Shown: piece by piece, positions 61,827-64,000 of the stretch
Numbering within the stretch: the first letter of the stretch is position 1
How the letters are laid out: every line of letters begins with the position of its first letter
Assembly (NCBI GenBank): GCA_965215755.1
Contig: OZ244119.1
Location: 558,001 to 622,000 of the forward strand
Source of the DNA: Tectiglobus sp965215755
GTDB lineage: Bacteria > Pseudomonadota > Alphaproteobacteria > Rhizobiales > Hyphomicrobiaceae
DNA length: 64,000 nt
Direction of reading: 5' to 3'
The notes under the pieces: model-generated
Told to the model about the DNA's origin: nothing
Database searches by the model: none
Seen by the model: the letters and a program-made list of their open reading frames with translations, nothing else
Program-made: the position numbers and the translations under genes

Positions 61827-62759
61827 ATGTACGGTCGCATTTCTACCGTTGCGTTTGTTGGGATCGAGGCTCGGCCGGTTCAAGTCGAGGTCCAGATCAC
61901 CTCCGGGCAGCATAATTTCGCGATTGTCGGCCTGCCTGACAAGGCTGTCGCCGAAAGCCGAGAGCGTGTCCGAAACGCGCTCTACGCTGTTGGCATTGGC
62001 CTGCCGTGGACACGCATTACCGTCAACCTTGCTCCCGCCGATTTGCCGAAAGAAGGCAGCCATTTTGACTTGCCGATCGCACTCGCTTTGCTGGTGGCGA
62101 TGGAGGCCATATCGCCCGACGCCATCAACGGTTATGCTGCAATCGGCGAGCTCGGGCTTGATGGCGCACTTCGCGACATCCCTGGCGCGCTGCCCGCCGC
62201 AATAGGCGCTTCTGCCATGAACAAAGGGCTCATCTGTCCTGCCGGGTGCGGTGGCGAAGCCGCCTGGGCTGGTGACGACACAGACGTACTGGCTGCACCG
62301 CACCTACTATCATTGGTTAATCATTTCAAAGGTTCACAGGTCCTGAGGCGTCCGAAACCGGACCTGTCGACGATCACAGAGCCGCTGCCTGATTTGCGTG
62401 ACATCCGCGGCCAGGAGACCGCCAAGCGCGTTTTGGAGATAGCGGCTGCCGGCGGTCATAACCTGCTGATGGTCGGGCCGCCGGGTTCAGGAAAGTCGAT
62501 GCTGGCCCAGCGCCTACCATCTATTCTGCCGCCTCTCGATACCACCGAGATGCTGGAGGTGAGTATGGTCCACTCGCTTGCTGGCGAACTGATGGGAGGC
62601 AAGATCAGGCGCGAGCGACCGTTTCGGTCCCCCCATCACTCTGCCAGCATGGCAGCCCTGGTGGGTGGCGGATCCCGCCCCAAGCCCGGCGAGGTCTCGC
62701 TGGCGCATCTCGGCGTGCTGTTTCTCGATGAGCTACCGGAATTCATCGCCATTGCGTAG
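61827..62759 (+). pseudogene. comM: comM (YifB/Mg-chelatase-like AAA protein), truncated at the C terminus
   Basis: ComM/YifB proteins are AAA+ helicase-like proteins that aid recombination of transforming DNA. The N-terminal part is typical (ALYAVGIGLPWTRITVNLAPADLP, GELGLDGALRDI), followed by Walker A GPPGSGKS at residues 217-224 and Walker B LFLDEL at 298-303. Normally about 500 residues, it stops at 310: after LPEF (residue 306, base 62744) the frame reads IAIA and ends. The Mg-chelatase C-terminal domain is missing. An insertion at this point is the simplest reason, so the protein is probably inactive. Confidence 0.85.
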
Positions 62760-62807
62760 CACTTACCGGAAGCCAAACTATCGCTGATTTGCCTTCATTT
62801 TGCTAGT

Positions 62808-62825
62808 TCTCTGACATGTCAGAGA
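62808..62825. promoter_or_regulatory. 18-base perfect palindrome over a start codon
   Basis: TCTCTGACATGTCAGAGA contains the ATG (62816-62818) of the 153-residue gene at its centre. It could be an autoregulatory operator or an mRNA hairpin that hides the start. Confidence 0.55.
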
Positions 62826-63277
62826 GACCGAATACTGTGCATGGATTGATTGCCAAGCGAGCGGAGATCGCGGGCAAGATCGAGCATCTTCAGGATGAGT
62901 TGAGATCCTTGGTCATTGATCTCGACAATCTGGATCACACAATACATCTGTTCGATCCGACGATTGAGCTGGCCGAGATCTCCAAGCGGCCAGTCCCGCC
63001 ACGACATCAAGCCTTCAAGGGCGAAGTCACCCGCATCGTTCTGACAACACTCAGGAACGCCAAGAAGCCCCTCACAACGCACGACGTCGCCCAGCGCGTC
63101 ATGGCAGAGCGCGGACTAGATACAGCCAATGAGAAGCTTCTGAAACTCATGGTCAAGCGCGCAGGGGCTTGCATGCGGCACTGGGAGCAGAAGGGCGTGC
63201 TCAAGAAAGAGCAGGGGCCGAACCAGTTTAAGATTTGGTCGGTGGCGGATCCCCATCGTCGTCCGAGTCCAAGTTAG
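62816..63277 (+). CDS. Helical protein with winged-helix-like C-terminal region (accessory)
   Basis: A 153-residue protein. Residues 8-45 form a coiled coil (HGLIAKRAEIAGKIEHLQDE, LDNLDHTIHLF), and residues 70-140 look like a winged helix (VTRIVLTTLRNAKKPLTTHD, VAQRVMAERGLD, ending LKKEQGPNQFKIWSV). Such proteins are common on alphaproteobacterial islands, with unknown function. The ATG sits in the palindrome and has no clear ribosome binding site. Its end overlaps the convergent gene by 50 bases. Confidence 0.65.
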   Translation: MSERPNTVHGLIAKRAEIAGKIEHLQDELRSLVIDLDNLDHTIHLFDPTIELAEISKRPVPPRHQAFKGEVTRIVLTTLRNAKKPLTTHDVAQRVMAERGLDTANEKLLKLMVKRAGACMRHWEQKGVLKKEQGPNQFKIWSVADPHRRPSPS

Positions 63278-63491
63278 GCAGCCGTTGCTTATGGAAGCCA
63301 TCCTTGAAGAGCTGATTGGCCCGCTCTGTCAGCAGAACCCGCGCAACATCATTAGGCCCTGGGCCTAGCATCGTTCGGCGCGCAAGCAGCCTCAAATAGT
63401 CATGCAAGTTTTCCGAGATGGCGATCTTCAGATTAACTGTGCCAGCTTCATTGCTCGGTCTGCCAACTTTACTCTGCTCTTTTTTGTTCAA
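63228..63491 (-). CDS. Small ribbon-helix-helix-like protein (accessory)
   Basis: An 87-residue protein with TTG start; AAAGG lies seven bases upstream. KIAISENLHDYLRLLARRTM with DVARVLLTERANQLFKDGF has the strand-helix-helix shape of small DNA-binding or antitoxin proteins found on mobile elements. The tail is acidic (LDSDDDGDPPP). No toxin gene is adjacent within the window. Confidence 0.6.
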   Translation of the reverse strand: MNKKEQSKVGRPSNEAGTVNLKIAISENLHDYLRLLARRTMLGPGPNDVARVLLTERANQLFKDGFHKQRLPNLDSDDDGDPPPTKS

Positions 63492-63552
63492 AAAAGTGCC
63501 TTTTATGTCCGATTAAGTATTGCCATCATCATCGAATCAAAGCATGGACAAG

Positions 63553-63587
63553 GCAATAAAAAAGAGGCCACCCCGAAGGGTGACCTC
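63553..63587 (-). terminator. Rho-independent terminator of the 46-residue gene
   Basis: On the minus strand GAGGTCACCC and GGGTGGCCTC form a ten-base stem with one mismatch and a four-base loop (63587-63564), followed by TTTTTTATTGC. It begins 11 bases after the small gene's stop. Confidence 0.88.
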
Positions 63588-63597
63588 CCGTTGCCAC

Positions 63598-63738
63598 CTA
63601 CTTGCTGCGCTTCACAGACTTTGTAGTTGGCTTCTTGATGGTCTCGACAACCGTCGTCGAAGGACGCTGTCGAGCCACCCGGACCGGGATGAACCGCCCA
63701 TTACGGGCGTCCCGGCCGATTTTCCTTCCCTTTGCCAT
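63598..63738 (-). CDS. Very small basic protein of mobile-element type (46 residues)
   Basis: The frame has a strong GGAGG before the ATG at 63738 and encodes AKGRKIGRDARNGRFIPVRV, then a segment with TVVETIKKPTTKS and a Lys-rich end. Proteins of the form K-x-G-R-D-A-x-x-G-x-F-I-P-V are frequent on alphaproteobacterial islands; function is unknown. It has its own terminator. Confidence 0.7.
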   Translation of the reverse strand: MAKGRKIGRDARNGRFIPVRVARQRPSTTVVETIKKPTTKSVKRSK

Positions 63739-63917
63739 GAGTTACCTCCTTGGCAAAACATACGGAAGGGCCGCACGCCCCGAAGCAACACCACATTGCC
63801 CCGCGCCGTAACAGGGTTGCGATGGTTCGGAAGTCGGCATCTGCCGGATACCGGGATTCGCGGGCGGCGTCTAGCGATCGCAAAAGACAGCTGTTATTCT
63901 GCAAGACGGGGGCTGTA

Positions 63918-64000
63918 ATGCGAATCTTCCTCGTTCTTCTATTGGTGATTGGCGGCTGCGCGCGATACGAAGCGCCAGTCAAGCCGAAGATGCGAGTGGT
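63918..64000 (+). CDS. Small lipoprotein, cut by the window end
   Basis: From ATG 63918 the frame reads MRIFLVLLLVIGGCARYEAP and stays open to the last base. The lipobox VIGGC follows a short hydrophobic signal, so this is the start of a lipoprotein. A G-rich GGGGGC lies upstream as a ribosome binding site. Only 27 residues are visible and the family cannot be named. Confidence 0.6.
   Translation, partial: MRIFLVLLLVIGGCARYEAPVKPKMRV

Noticed and set aside
1..64000. tRNA, rRNA or insertion-sequence genes
   Set aside because: I saw no cloverleaf with a TTCRANY loop, no rRNA sequence and no transposase in the window.

Overview
The window reads as chromosomal DNA of an alphaproteobacterium, most likely of the Hyphomicrobiales (Rhizobiales). 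The main reasons are a LysR regulator closely resembling LsrB/VtlR directly behind trxB, the divergent rph / hrcA-grpE block with rdgB and hemW, the lipoprotein-rsmI-yraN-gshB-comM run, and a ribosomal protein L19 with a long C-terminal tail of a kind I associate with this group. Coding density is high and GC content moderate. I see no tRNA, rRNA, CRISPR array or intact insertion sequence. Genus cannot be judged from the sequence alone.

Layout. 0-6 kb: a GlxA-type regulator, a secreted rhodanese, a beta-carbonic anhydrase, argG, a small internally duplicated membrane protein, a carboxylesterase and an HNH nuclease. 6-18.7 kb: an apparent catabolic island with an SMP-30 lactonase, two sulfatases (one close to choline-sulfatase BetC), an HD-domain protein with HD-oxygenase-like spacing, a GMC oxidoreductase, a complete tripartite tricarboxylate-type transporter (tctA, tctB, tctC) and a ROK regulator; an Imm11-like immunity gene with a toxin-tail remnant lies inside it. 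18.7-22.8 kb: a PilZ protein, a gene-poor stretch of about 1.2 kb with strong local A+C bias, dsbB, an ExoD-like protein and two very small genes. 22.8-33.9 kb: housekeeping and heat shock (hemW, rdgB, VOC protein, rph, hrcA, grpE, alkB, dnaK, dnaJ, pyrF). 34-43.6 kb: trmD, rplS, map, radC, an MFS transporter, trxB, lsrB-like, leuC. 43.7-46.4 kb: a bufferin (copper-binding RiPP) operon, bufA1-bufB-bufC-doxX. 46.5-59.2 kb: bactofilin, enoyl-CoA hydratase, a metal-efflux-like permease, a DAO-type oxidase, an AlkA-like glycosylase, gluQRS, an AEC transporter, a caspase-like protein and a lipoprotein of the LppC/LpoA type. 59.3-62.7 kb: rsmI, yraN, gshB and a comM gene that is cut off in mid-domain. 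62.8-64 kb: small genes typical of mobile or accessory DNA, probably the left edge of an element inserted in comM.

How the genes work together. The 6-18.7 kb block looks built to import a sulfate ester or sugar-like acid (TctABC), remove sulfate (two sulfatases), oxidise the alcohol (GMC enzyme) and open a lactone (SMP-30), under a ROK repressor divergent from the solute-binding gene. The buf operon makes a secreted, modified copper-chelating peptide; a Cys-motif permease 2.5 kb away could add metal export. Alkylation repair is represented by both AlkB and an AlkA-like glycosylase.
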